Of a stretch of 64,000 nt of DNA, positions 1 to 10,865 are shown piece after piece; position 1 is the stretch's first letter, and each line of letters starts with the position of its first letter. The position numbers and the translations under genes were made by a program. The DNA is taken from the NCBI GenBank assembly GCA_030770535.1, contig JASVEC010000008.1:1116001-1180000 (forward strand), written 5' to 3'. Under the pieces are notes generated by a model. That model did not search any database and was not told the origin of the DNA. It worked only from the letters and a program-made list of their open reading frames with translations. Source of the stretch: Batkoa obscura (lineage: Eukaryota > Entomophthoromycota > Entomophthoromycetes > Entomophthorales > Batkoaceae).

Positions 1-2670
1 AAATTATTTAATTAGTTAATTTATCTTAAAAAGGAATCTTAAATAAAATTAAACTTACTGCCATTTCTTTACGTAAATCACAACCTAAATAAGAATCACT
101 TTTGACCATTAAATTAAAAGAATAATTTCCAGGTTCAGGTGGTCCTTGGAAATTAAATTTAAGTGTAGTTTCATCTACTAAATCGGTCACCTTAGTTGGA
201 TTAATTAACATACGTCCTGTATTTAAATCTCCAATAACAATCCACCAATCACTACGTTTATCCTAATAAATAAAATAAAATATAAATAAAATAGTCAAAC
301 TTTACTGTTTCAATATTTAAAACTTACCGCTGGGAAATAAGGTGCATGAACAGGAGGAACTAAATGAGATTGTGATGCTTTACTTAAAAAGGAACGTACA
401 TGAGAATCTTCATCATCAACTAAACTATCATCATTGTCTACGGTATTATTTTCATGATGGGCATTTAATTCAGAAATTTCTTCTTCTACAGTGGATAATT
501 TTAATTTAATAACACAAGTTAATATGGCACTAGGTGTTATAACATCATCCCCTAATACTTTAATATATCCAGCTTGTAATTTTAAAACTGGAAATTTTAA
601 ACCAGCTGAAATAGTTTCTTTATATTCACTATCACTTAATGAGGATAATAGGGATCTATTTGGATTGAATATTAGTAAAAGGGTTGTAATAAAATAATAA
701 GTTATTAAATTACCTGCGTAAAGTATCATCTAATTTAATAAATTCTAATACATTTTTTAAATTACGCTATAAAAAATATTATTGTTTTATTTACTATTAT
801 AAATTGATTTAAAAACTTACTTGTTTTCCTTTTAAAGAACGAATCATCTCATTGGATAAATTAGGTAATTGAAGTAATGGTGAGGCTTTATAAGGTACAG
901 CTTGAATAATCATCTAAATTAGAAAATGTTAAGTAAATTTGTTTTAATATTATTTTAATGTTGTTTTCTTACTTGTGATAATTCCATACATAATAAAGTA
1001 GCATGAATCCAATTTTGTGCTAATGCAATTTGAGTCATACCATAAACTAATGAATAAGCTCGTTTTACAATCATTTGTTGATCTAATTAAATAAATATTA
1101 TATTATACTATATTAAATAACTATTCTGTATTTACCTTTTTGGAATTCAGGATTTGAAACTTTAACACGATTTAAATGAGCTTGAATAAGACCAGCTGCT
1201 TTAATATTTTCTTTAGAAGTATACTAATCATAATAATGATTAAACTATTTAATTAGAATAAATAATAATATCTTTACTTTTCTTGATTCTTCTACAATAA
1301 TACCATTTTTTTCAGCTTCTTCTTTGATAAATTTCCACAAAAGTTGAGTTTCTTCAGTATCATCTCCTTTATATTCAATTTCATCAATAAATTCTTTACT
1401 AGCTGACATAAGATCAATTAAATCTAAATTTAAGATTAAAAATTGTTATTAATTATGTTATATTGATTATTATTTCATTACCTTTCATTGGAATATTATC
1501 TTTTAATTCTCTAAAATAAATGGCCATGGTACCATTTAAGATACGATCACGCGTATATTTATTAGATTTATACCACCAATTACCCTAATAAATAATAAAT
1601 AATATTAATTAAGTATATTTAATATAATAACCAATATATTAATAATCTATTATTCTTATAATACTTACCACATAATAAGGTAAAAATAAACCAAGAATCA
1701 AGCCATAAATACTTAATACATAAATATTATTATGAGCTTCAACTAACCAGGCTGGTAAAGCAATACCAACGGACATTGCTATATAAAAAAAGAATTAATA
1801 TTTTAATAACAGTAAAATTTTTAAATTTAGTTAGAAACTTACGTTGACGACCATCTGGATGTCCATACTCTTCAAAATTACGACGAATATCATCATCAGT
1901 AAGACTAAATAAAGAATGAAATTAGAATCGTTAATTTAAAGTATCAATATTATTATTATTAATTCAACTTACGCTTTATAAGCCTTTGTAATTTCTACAT
2001 ATTTAGAATTTAAAGCTACTGCTTCTTCTTCAGTAACACCACGTACTTTATCTGGATGACTATACAACTTCATTAATAAAAGTATCTTTTTTTGAATAAT
2101 ATAAAATAACTAACAATTTTAAAGATAATTTTCTATACTTATTTTTAATCTGTTTTAATGTAGAGCCCTAGAATGAAATAATATTAATATTCATTATTCA
2201 TTATTAATTATTGAAATTCTTACTTCTCCAATATCTAGTAAAGTATAAGGATTCCATAAGTTATTTTCTTGTACTTCTGTGTTCATCACCTGATGTACTA
2301 AATAAGATAAATACAACCAACCAATGGTAATTAACAACCATCTATTATTAAATAAAGAATATTAGTTTTTGTTACTACATTATTGTATGAGTTAGAACGA
2401 AAAGGTTTTAACTTACTTTATATAACCAGTCATGTTTTCCGATTTAACAACTTTGACTTTCTTTTTAGTACGTACATCATTTTTAAATGCATCTATATAA
2501 TTAAATGGGATATTTAGTACTCTTGTCGAATAAACATAAAACTAGTAGTAGAAATTATTACTCTTTTGAGAAAACAAGGGACTTAATGTATATGGAACTA
2601 ATATAATTGCTAATACTGATATTAAAAAATAATAAAAATTCACTCCGCTCTCATCATAATGGCTGGCCAT
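1..2670 (-). CDS. SEC63: Sec63-like ER translocon J-protein (3' end beyond window)
   Basis: Membrane subunit of the ER post-translational translocon, which recruits the lumenal Hsp70 (BiP/Kar2) to Sec61. The start at 2670 gives MASHYDESGVNFYYF followed by a hydrophobic segment, the usual Sec63 N-terminus. A J-domain lies around 1970-2230: the translated exon reads KLYSHPDKVRGVTEEEA, with the HPD tripeptide that stimulates Hsp70. A further membrane segment follows (about 1670-1830), then a long Sec63/Brl region with an acidic insert near 400-470 and the SDSYLGCD stretch near 75-105 that is typical of the Sec63 C-terminal part. At least 13 short introns are visible from GTAAG/TAG-like borders. 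The gene runs off the left edge inside an intron (about 1-57), so the acidic tail that normally binds Sec62 is not seen. Identity is firm; individual exon borders are approximate. Confidence 0.9.
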
Positions 2671-3412
2671 TTTGATGCAATTTTTTTTGATTTTTATTAA
2701 AACTTAGTTTGTTGGTGAATTTATTTCAACTTTTTAATTGAAAAAATCAGCTTGTGTTATTAACCAATGAATAGAAGCCATTTCATTTAATTTTATCAAT
2801 TTGGAGATTGTTAATGTAATCGTTTTTCATTGGTTCAATTCCATTGCGTCTCAATGAATCCAATTGTTATTATTCAAATTAAACATGGATTGGGCACTAT
2901 TTATTTTTGTAGCTATTGAATATAAAACTAATAACCATTATTATTAAATTCAGTAAGTACAAAAAAATAATGCTCAATTTACGCTTAATTCAAATTAATA
3001 ATGGAATGTTGAATGAATTTAATTAGTTATAATGGAATTTGATTATTGACCGAGAATAAATTTTGTATTAATATTAATTAAATTTAGGAACGTTAATATT
3101 TATTAATTATATGAAAACAAAGCTTTGAAACTGTTACTTTTTGTTAATTATTTGCCAATTATTATTCATTTACTTTGATTCTCTTATAAAATAAAACAAA
3201 TACTCAAATAATAAATCAACTATTAAAAAACTATTTCTAATCACTCATAAAATTCGAAAATAAAAATAAAAAATAAACATTAATAATAATAATTATATAT
3301 AGATATAGATATTTAAATTTAAATTTTATTTAATCTTAGCTTTTGAATCAGTAATTTATTGAATATAAGAATAGCAACTATTTATTATTATTATCATGAT
3401 TCTCATTTTAAT
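2671..3412. other. Spacer between SEC63 and the RRM-protein gene
   Basis: About 740 A+T-rich bases. It should hold the SEC63 promoter and the 3' end of the RRM gene, both transcribed leftward. I see no ORF, RNA gene or repeat worth naming in it. Confidence 0.6.
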
Positions 3413-5447
3413 TTACCTACTATAAGGATGATAATGCTGATTTTGACGATGAGTTTGTTGATGATAATGAGGTCTATTAGAATAACGAGGTCTTTGAGAA
3501 TAACCTGCAGTAGGTTGAGCATATACATTATTAATATCACTATTGTAGTCACTATAACTTTGTTGTTGATAAGTTTGATTATAAGTATCATAATTATTAC
3601 TAGTTTGAGCTACTGATGCATTTTGTTCATATGGATTAGGATGAACATACTCATGAGCCTGTGGTTGACTTGGTACTTGTCTACCATAACTATTATAAGC
3701 TGAATGAGTAGAATGAGTTGTTGATGCAGCTGCAGCTGGTTGTCCATAACCATAACTTCCTGTATAAGTTTGTTGACTATATCCATAATTATAAGCTTGA
3801 GGCGGTCTAGGAACAGAAGCTAAACCATATTTAGAATGCCCATGCCCATGTCCATGATTATTATAACTACGATGTCCTCCATGACTTGAATAACTTCCAT
3901 AACTACTGGATCCATATTTACTATAACCCCCTCGATGGCTTGGTCTAGACCTTGGATAACTCGAATAATGGTTGGGTTCACCACCATATTTACCATATGA
4001 GCTACTATTATACCTTGGTTGAGCTGGTTTAATATCAACCTATAAAAAAATTAATATATTATACATATTATATATTATAACTTACAGTTTTACCCCCTAA
4101 CATTAAACCTTTATCATTTAATGAATTTGTCACAGCTTCATAATCTTCAAATTGTACAAATGCAAAACCTCTAGATCTACCTGATGGTTTATCTAACATA
4201 ACATTAACTGAAATTACATTACCATGTTTGGAAAATGCTTCAATAATTTCTTGTTCAGTTACTTCAATTGGTATACCACCAACAAATACTTTAGTTGTTG
4301 TTCTATCGACTCTCGCTTCTTGATTTCCTTTAGGTACTGCTTTTTTAACATCAATCTATTTTATTATTATTATTCTATTTTATTACTATTCTATTATTTT
4401 TTAAACTTACTTTCTTTCCTTTAATTACGTGTTGTTGAGTTAATGTAGAATCAGCAATTTCAGAAGTACTAAAACTAACAAATCCAAAGCCTCTAGATCT
4501 ACCAGTACTTGGTTCTCTCATAATAACAATATCAATTAATTCACCAAATGATTGGAAATAAGTACTTAAATCATCTAATAAAATAAAATAAGATAGACTG
4601 ATATTAAATCATAATTATCTAATTATTGTTAACTAATTTAATTATTGTTTACCTTCATTTAAATCCCAACCTAAACCACCAACAAATATTTTACTAATTT
4701 AAAATAAATATTAATATTTGATAATAATTAAATTTGAATCAAATCTTACGAATCATCAGTATTTCTACTTTTATAATTATTATTTTGATTATAGTTATCA
4801 TTATTTTGATTATAGTTATCATTATTTTGATTATAATTATCATTGTTTTGATTATAACTATCATTGTTTTGATTATAATTATTTTGATAATTTTCGTTAT
4901 TTCCTGAATCTTGGTAATTTTCATTATTGTTATTGTTACTTCCATACCATTTATTTTCAGCCTCTTGTTGTCCTTCATCTTGATATTTATAGTCTTCAAC
5001 TCTTTCATCTTGATTATATTGTTGGTCATCCATTTTATATTTATTTTCTTGATTAGTTTGGTCCACATGAGTTTGTTCATCTCTATTTTCTTGGGCAATA
5101 CTCTCATATTCTTGATATGCGTCCTGTTTATAATCATTCTCAACACCAGTATCTTGAAGCTCATGTTCTTCATCAACTTCTACTTTTTTTATCAATTCTT
5201 CCTGCTCATATTGATCTCCTTCATTACTAATCCCTTGGTTATATTCTGGGTTTTCAGTTAAATGATAGCCTTGATCCACATCTAAACCAAGTCCAGTTTC
5301 CTTGATTTCTCCATACCCTTCTTTGTCTCCCGTACGGTTACTTTGGTCACTAGCTTGGTTATTATCTACAACATTATATTTAGCTTCCTCTTCCGAATAA
5401 TTAACACTTCCATTATTCATTTGTTGATCGTTATTATTAAATTCCAT
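3413..5447 (-). CDS. Tandem-RRM RNA-binding protein (hnRNP A/B, Hrp1-like) with Asn/Gln-rich N-terminus
   Basis: Likely a nuclear or shuttling mRNA-binding protein. The first coding exon (5447 to about 4750) gives an acidic, Asn/Gln-rich region of about 230 residues starting MEFNNNDQQMNNG and ending in near-perfect heptads of the type NYNQNND. Two RRMs follow. RRM1 has KIFVGGLGWDL (RNP2) and RSRGFGFVSF (RNP1); RRM2 has KVFVGGIP and RSRGFAFVQF. The C-terminus is rich in Gly, Tyr, Ser, His and Gln and ends HYHPYSR. This architecture (acidic/Gln-rich, RRM-RRM, low-complexity tail) matches yeast Hrp1 and metazoan hnRNP A/B or D proteins; which orthologue it is stays open. Four coding introns are visible (about 4041-4085, 4356-4409, 4572-4652, 4696-4749). 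A long intron in the 5' UTR is also likely. Confidence 0.85.
4785..4880 (-). repeat. 21-bp coding minisatellite (NYNQNND heptads)
   Basis: Inside the first exon of the RRM gene, about 4.5 copies of a 21-bp unit encode SYNQNND/NYNQNND in direct succession. The copies are almost identical at DNA level, so copy number probably varies between strains. The product is a prion-like tract of polar residues with a regularly spaced Tyr. Confidence 0.75.
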
Positions 5448-6213
5448 TTTCTATTAATTTAATTTGTGTACTTTAAAACTACTATTTGTTTAACTATTAA
5501 AAATTTAAATAAACTAAAAAAAACTGTACTATACTATACTATACTATACTATACTACAAAGTTTTATATCTAACTATTATTTCTAACTATGTTATTCCAA
5601 GGTAACTACTATTTATTCGATATCTAGCTGAGTTAACTATTAGTTTTAAGCCTATAATAGGCCATCTTTAATTTATTCTGTATTATATTAACAAACCTTG
5701 TTTTTTATAACTAATTTTATACTATTACAATAAACTTATATAAAATCGAGTAAACTAAATTTATCAATTCTTTCAAATGTACTTTAAGTTAATCTATCTA
5801 TTTTTTTATCAAATTTAACTTTGAGTTAATTAACTATATTTAATTATCACTAAATTTCAATAAAAATATCTTGATAATAAATTCAATCTTAATAATTAAT
5901 AAAATTGAATAAATACATAAAATTAATAAAATACTTACTTTTAAAAGAGACTATTTGATATAGTTTTTTATTTATTGAAACAAGAGACAGATTCTATCCT
6001 TTTATTTTCAAATACCCAAATACGAATTTGAAGGCTACCAATCAAATTAAAAGTTCCTGGCAAAATCTGAAAGGGCGAATCAAAGATAAACAAAAAGATA
6101 GAAAAATTTTCATTGGCTTGGATCATTCTGATCGTTTTAAACCACCACCACTAAGTATTCAATTTTATATAGTTTTAAGGCTATTTCAAGTATTATTATC
6201 TTACTATAATAAC
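5448..6213. promoter_or_regulatory. Divergent promoter region with probable 5'-UTR intron of the RRM gene
   Basis: About 765 bp between the leftward RRM gene and the rightward small-Tim gene. On the minus strand a GTAAGTATTT donor at about 5938 and a TAATAG acceptor at about 5452, just before AAAATGG of the start codon, frame an intron of about 485 nt in the 5' UTR. This is unusually long for this genome. The remaining 5940-6213 would then be a shared bidirectional promoter. Inferred from splice-like borders only; a (TACTA)6 microsatellite lies inside the intron. Confidence 0.45.
5527..5556. repeat. (TACTA)6 microsatellite
   Basis: Six perfect pentanucleotide units in the presumed 5'-UTR intron of the RRM gene. 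Confidence 0.85.
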
Positions 6214-6632
6214 ATGTTTGGTTGGGGTCAAAGTAATGAGACAATAGTAGATAACAATGAGTATGGTGGGTTTACAGAAGAAGAGTTTAATGGTATTGAA
6301 TTAAATCATAATGCACATATTCGAATGTTTCGCTCGTAAGTTCATTTTCAATTTATAATCCATGTTCAAATTTTATTACTCTTCCAATAAAGCATATCAA
6401 TTATTAAAATAAGTCAAAATTAATTAATTTTCTTTTCGTTTTTAGTGCTTTAGATTTGTGCAAATCAAGTTGTTTAGATAAAGAGAATGAGTTAGAACAA
6501 ACCTATCTTAATCGTAGAGAAGCACGGTGTGTAGATAAATGCGTTGGAAAGTTTTTTAGGTTTGCTAATAAGATTAAAGAACTTGGTGATGAACATGTGA
6601 AATCAAAAATGGATTTTCAAAATATGCAATAG
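6214..6632 (+). CDS. Small Tim chaperone (Tim9/Tim10 family)
   Basis: Protein of about 102 residues in two exons (6214-6335 and 6446-6632; intron GTAAG...TTTAG). Small Tims are intermembrane-space chaperones that escort hydrophobic carriers to TIM22/TIM23. The twin CX3C signature is present: CKSSC and CVDKC, followed by VGKFF as in Tim10 (CLDRCVAKYF in yeast). Spacing between the two motifs is 18 residues, slightly more than the roughly 11-16 usual. I chose the ATG at 6214 (MFGWGQSNE) because the longer upstream reading (from 6028) adds a tract that resembles no small Tim; the longer start cannot be excluded. The N-terminal acidic extension (about 40 residues before the first Cys) is a little long. 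Whether it is Tim10, Tim12 or Tim9 is not decided. Confidence 0.75.
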
Positions 6633-6882
6633 TTTGGATAACGATAAGAAAGTGAATAGTTAATATTAGTTTTAAAATGTGATGAGAAGTTGTGTAATTG
6701 ATTTGAAATGGAGTTAATAGAAAAGATTTAAAAAGGCATATTAAGTTTAGTTAATAAATTTTTATTATTGATGTTATTGTTTCAACTTGTTCGTTTTATA
6801 TTTCTTTAAATTAAAATAGATTTAATCTATTTTTAAGCCATAGAAATTATATTCAACACTTAAAAGCTATTTTTATTATTTA

Positions 6883-7977
6883 CTAATGAAATTGAATCTC
6901 TGGAGCTTCTTCATTTAACATGTTGTAATATTCTACTTTATACTTATTGTAAATTCTCGTTAGTTCTACCTTATATATATCAAGTAATTGTTCAACTTTT
7001 TCATGGGATGGATTTTCATCTTTTTCAACATAAATAGGGTTACCGACTTTTAAAAAGAATAAGGATAAATAAATAAATTATTATTAGTCAACTTACTTAT
7101 ACTAACAATAGGTACTTTCTTTGGCAATAGACCAACAGAATTTTGAAAGAAACCTCGACCATAAATGATAGGTGTTGAAAAAGATAATGCCTTTTTTAAT
7201 GTCTTTTGAATTGAATCCAGCCAACTCCCTTTACTTGGCTGCAATTGAGTATATAATTTATTTTCACCAAAACTAAATATTGGCACCAGTGGCTTTCTGT
7301 AATAATGATAAAAAATTAGATCAATTAAACTCATTGATTCTTCATAATTGTCTCAAAACTTACCCCGTTTTCAATGCCAATTTGATAAACCCAAATCGAT
7401 TTTTTAACAACACATCGGTGGACTTTGGATTAGCTAACAAAGCTTCACTGGCACCGCCAACGACCACCAGACACGATTGCCCCTTTTCCAAAGCGGTTTT
7501 CAAGCTTTCTTTATTCGCTGAAATAAATCCCAATTTTAACAATACTTCCCTATGAAATGGTAAATAAAAATTTAAATTTAATGTAGCAATATTTAATCGA
7601 AATTGGGGTAACTGTTGATAAAAATTGGAATGCATGGAAGCAAAGTTTGCAAAGACTCCGAAACCAGCTACACCATGTGGATGATAACCAAAGATATACG
7701 TCTCATCATAAGAAATGGTATTATCAAAAATCACTTTAGAAGAAAAGTATTCGTTGAACCATTTCCATATAAACAAGGACTTGAAATAAGTGGAAGGAGA
7801 ACCTCCATTTACATAAGTTTGGTCATAGAATACATGGACGTAATAAAGGATTGTGAATGGGAAGGTTAAAGGATTTAAGAAAAGTAGAATGGTTAGTATC
7901 AAAGAAGTTAATGTAACATGTGTAAAGAAGATGATAGATATTAAACCTTTTAATTTATTGAGGTTGCTGGAAATCAT
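6883..7977 (-). CDS. DGA1: Diacylglycerol O-acyltransferase type 2 (DGAT2/Dga1 family)
   Basis: ER/lipid-droplet enzyme that adds an acyl-CoA chain to diacylglycerol to make triacylglycerol. Exon 1 (7977-7364) starts MISSNLNKLKG, has one hydrophobic hairpin (about residues 10-50), then the family signature FGYHPHGVAGFG (residues 96-107; HPHG is the catalytic motif) and VVVGGASEALLA. Exon 2 (about 7296-7097) carries VPIFSFGENKLY and the RGFFQNSVGLLPKKVP block of the family. Exon 3 ends in a Glu/Tyr-rich tail, EAPEIQFH. The total of about 330 residues is typical. Paralogues that make waxes or act on monoacylglycerol share these motifs, so substrate choice is inferred. Convergent with the small-Tim gene (250 bp apart). 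Confidence 0.88.
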
Positions 7978-8402
7978 TTCTTGATATTTTGATATTTTTC
8001 GATAAAATTGAAATTAAAAAACCCGTTTATTCTTGAAAATTGAAGTTTGGATTTTTACTTGTTTAATTAGCGGTTTCAATAATTTTAGTTATTTATGTGA
8101 CTGTTAAAATATTCCAATCTTCATTATTGTTATGGAAAATAATAAGACTGTTAGATATTAAAAGTTAATAACAATAAAATCTTTTGGGTTTAAAAAGGAA
8201 TCGAAATATTATAGACAAATACTGATATTTTGAAATTAGTCAAATCAAAAATATTCTAATATAATATGCTTTACTAAACAAGTGATAATTATCAGTTATG
8301 GCTTATTGAAGATTACATAATAGCATACTGCTTAGACCATAATGTGAGCATAAATTGAAAAGCCTGGAAAAAGTAGAATCCTATAATTCTATAGAAAAAA
8401 AC
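7978..8402. other. Spacer upstream of DGAT2 up to the transposon
   Basis: About 425 A+T-rich bases: the DGAT2 promoter side and the flank into which the 2.5-kb transposon inserted. No other feature seen. Confidence 0.6.
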
Positions 8403-8406
8403 ATTT

Positions 8407-8428
8407 GGGGCTGTCCTAATTGGTTTCA
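8407..8428 (+). repeat. Left terminal inverted repeat of the transposon
   Basis: 22 bp starting GGGGCTGTCC and ending GGTTTCA. It pairs with 10840-10861 at 18 of 22 positions. The next bases (AGAATCTACTTA) match the left arm of the MITEs. Confidence 0.85.
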
Positions 8429-8706
8429 GAATCTACTTAGAAATTAATCCAAATTTAAAATTCCAAGTTTGTGTTCAATATAACGGTTAAATCTAAAAAG
8501 CCTAAAATTAAATGTCTCTATTTAAAACTTATTTTAATTGTTTCCTTTTCTTAAATAGCTAATTTTCCTAACTATATATTTTATGTTAGTTCTGTTAGAT
8601 ATTTAACAGATATATAATATATAACTATATGATTATATAATTATATAAATACATAATTATATAAACACAGTTATTTGACTTTATTTTTTGTTGAAATAAA
8701 AATAAA

Positions 8707-10410
8707 ATGCAAACTTTCATAACTAAACTTCGAAATGGAATTTTTGAAAACTTCAATACAATAGGGAGGAGTACACAATATAAACATTGTAATTCATTTA
8801 CATCAATTTTAAGAGCTACTTATAACAACCCAAGGTTCATGGAATTTTATAATAAAACAAAACAAAGAAAAGATATATTATCAAAGTTTACTATCGATAA
8901 TAATAAACTTAATCAAGTAATGTATAAAATTAGTGCTTTAAGGGAAACAGGAAACAAAAGTCAGCAAGTAGCGTTATTATCAACTATAGCTTCAGTATAT
9001 TCTTTTGATGAATGTAAGAGTTTTGGGTTTAATATAAATAGAAATCAATATGATTATTCAAAAACAAGTAATAATAATAAAATATCAACATTAAAACCTA
9101 TTATTAAAAATACAAAAAAAATTAAAGATGACCAAATTGAAACTATCATACAATATTTACTAAATGATTCAACTATTTCATCAAGATTTAATAAAAAAAA
9201 TAACGATAGTAAATATTCATCAGATAATATATATATATTAAATAAAAGTAGAAGAATGATATATAGTAAATATTTGAATGATCTAAGAGATAAAGCAGTA
9301 GCCAGGTCAACGTTCTTTAAATATATACCAACTAATTTCAAAAATCCAGCAAGAAAAACGGATCTATGTAATATATGTACCCAGTATACAGTTAGAAAAA
9401 AGTTATTTGAAAATAAAATAAATACAGCAAAAAACAAAGCAGAGATACAAGAAATTTTCAACGAAGAAGAAAAATTATACAAATTACATAAATTCTGTGT
9501 TGATACTCAAAAAAACACATTTAATGAAACTATCAAAAAATTAAATAACAAAAGTTGTATAATAGTTTTAGATTTTAAACAAAATATGGAAATAGGGACA
9601 AGACCAGATTCAATAAATTTAGATCATTATAATAAACAAGCTATATCAGTATTAGGCTTTGGTGTATTATATTTAAAAGATGATAAAACAATAGGCAAAG
9701 TTTACTTTGATTATTTATCTGAAATATTGAATCATGATTCAGCATATGCAGGAGATTGTTTAATCGATTTAATCTCTACAGAGCTTCTATTTAAAAAGTT
9801 TACAAAAATTAATATATGGGCAGATACAGGAAATCATTTTAGATCCCAAGAGTTCTTACATTATATGTTTAAAGAAATTCATAAAATAAATAGTAGTTTG
9901 AATGTTAATCTTAATTTTTTTGCTGAGCATCATGGAAAAAGTATAGTTGATGGACATTTTGGAAACCTTTCAAAATGGAAAAGTAGTTTTGAAGCGTTAG
10001 GTAAAATAGAAGATATCGATCAATTAATTTCAAGATTTGAGGCTTTTATTTGCGAGCATAATAAAATTAATAACTCGACTGTTAATAATGGGAAAACAGA
10101 TATAATTTTTAAAAAGTATAAAAGAAACAAAAATACAAAAAGAATAATAGAGATGCAGGGCATTAAGAAGTATTTACACTTTATTAAACATAACAATAAA
10201 CTACATTGTTATCCAGTATCTGATACATCAAAAAAAAGCGATATAGTCCCAATTAAAGTTATAGAGTCTATAGAAAACAGAAAAATTAAAAGATCGATCC
10301 CAGCTTACCTTACGAAGATAACAGAGAATTTGAAAATTTCGATATTTACTAAGCAAGTAAGTAGTTTGTTGAATGATAGAAATAGATTGTTAAATGTTAG
10401 GATTACTTAA
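8707..10410 (+). CDS. DDE-type transposase, unassigned superfamily
   Basis: 567-residue intronless ORF filling the transposon. Candidate catalytic residues in order: D289 in IIVLDFKQN, D373 in NIWADTGNHF, then E407 or D415 in the block FFAEHHGKSIVDGHFG (404-419). The spacing and the beta-strand-like context of each acid fit an RNase-H-fold transposase. A CX2C...HX2C set (C221, C224, H261, C264) just before the first Asp looks like a zinc finger. The N-terminal 200 residues are Lys/Asn-rich and probably bind the inverted repeats. I recall similar HHGK...VDG.FG motifs in uncharacterised eukaryotic ORFs but cannot assign it to a named superfamily; the 4-bp duplication leaves Sola-, Chapaev-, Ginger- or Academ-like groups, or a new one, as options. 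The ORF looks intact. Confidence 0.75.
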   Translation: MQTFITKLRNGIFENFNTIGRSTQYKHCNSFTSILRATYNNPRFMEFYNKTKQRKDILSKFTIDNNKLNQVMYKISALRETGNKSQQVALLSTIASVYSFDECKSFGFNINRNQYDYSKTSNNNKISTLKPIIKNTKKIKDDQIETIIQYLLNDSTISSRFNKKNNDSKYSSDNIYILNKSRRMIYSKYLNDLRDKAVARSTFFKYIPTNFKNPARKTDLCNICTQYTVRKKLFENKINTAKNKAEIQEIFNEEEKLYKLHKFCVDTQKNTFNETIKKLNNKSCIIVLDFKQNMEIGTRPDSINLDHYNKQAISVLGFGVLYLKDDKTIGKVYFDYLSEILNHDSAYAGDCLIDLISTELLFKKFTKINIWADTGNHFRSQEFLHYMFKEIHKINSSLNVNLNFFAEHHGKSIVDGHFGNLSKWKSSFEALGKIEDIDQLISRFEAFICEHNKINNSTVNNGKTDIIFKKYKRNKNTKRIIEMQGIKKYLHFIKHNNKLHCYPVSDTSKKSDIVPIKVIESIENRKIKRSIPAYLTKITENLKISIFTKQVSSLLNDRNRLLNVRIT

Positions 10411-10839
10411 GTTATTAATAGCTAAGTTAATAAATAGTCAAAGAACAAGTAACTGTAATAATATGTAAAAACTATTATTACTTGTACTATATAGGGATGG
10501 TTAATTATAGTTTTGGGGCTGACCACTCCCTCCCATGCAGCTATTTATTAACTTGGCAATATATTAATAATGTAATTATAACATTAAAGTAGTTTATTTA
10601 TTTGATAATAAATCTACGATGTTGGTTATAAAGCAGTTGATAATAAATATTTCTCAATTAAGCTTTATAAGAACATGTATTTAAGATCTAGTAGAAATTC
10701 AACTAACTTACAGTATGAGCTATAATAGAATGATTTAGAACTGTGTTTGGGTACTTTTGTTTTAATAAAAGATGTGATTTTATAGAATTTTAAGCGAAGT
10801 TTTTAAAATACAAAATTTTTCAAAAATTGGATAAAATAA

Positions 10840-10861
10840 TGAAACTAATTCAGACAACCCC
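10840..10861 (-). repeat. Right terminal inverted repeat of the transposon
   Basis: Read on the minus strand it begins GGGGTTGTCTGAATTAGTTT. The 18 or so bases that follow inward (TTATTTTATCCAATTTTT) closely match the right arm of the MITEs (TTATTTTTTCCATTTTTT). Confidence 0.85.
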
Positions 10862-10865
10862 ATTT

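Larger units (their letters stand above)
8407..10861 (+). mobile_element. Autonomous-looking DNA transposon, GGGG-type TIRs, 4-bp ATTT duplication
   Basis: A 2455-bp element. The left end begins GGGGCTGTCCTAATTGGTTT and the right end, read inward on the other strand, GGGGTTGTCTGAATTAGTTT. The first 22 positions match at 18 with no gaps (GGGG-N-TGTC...AATT-N-GTTTCA). It is flanked by a perfect direct duplication ATTT (8403-8406 and 10862-10865). It holds one long ORF (8707-10410) with DDE-like motifs, about 300 bp of 5' and 450 bp of 3' non-coding DNA. The ORF is open and both ends are present, so it may be able to move. The local MITE family shares both its arms. Confidence 0.85.

Noticed and set aside
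4718-5261. Several open frames on both strands over the RRM gene's first exon
   Set aside because: Shadows of the Asn/Gln-rich coding repeat in other frames; only the minus-strand frame starting MEFNNNDQQ joins to RRM exons.
9054-9482. 142-residue minus-strand ORF inside the transposon
   Set aside because: Antisense shadow of the transposase in A+T-rich DNA; no domain or start context.
10510-10530. Internal TGGGGCTGACC resembling the transposon's left end
   Set aside because: It points the same way as the left end, has no partner and is only about 10 bp; likely chance.
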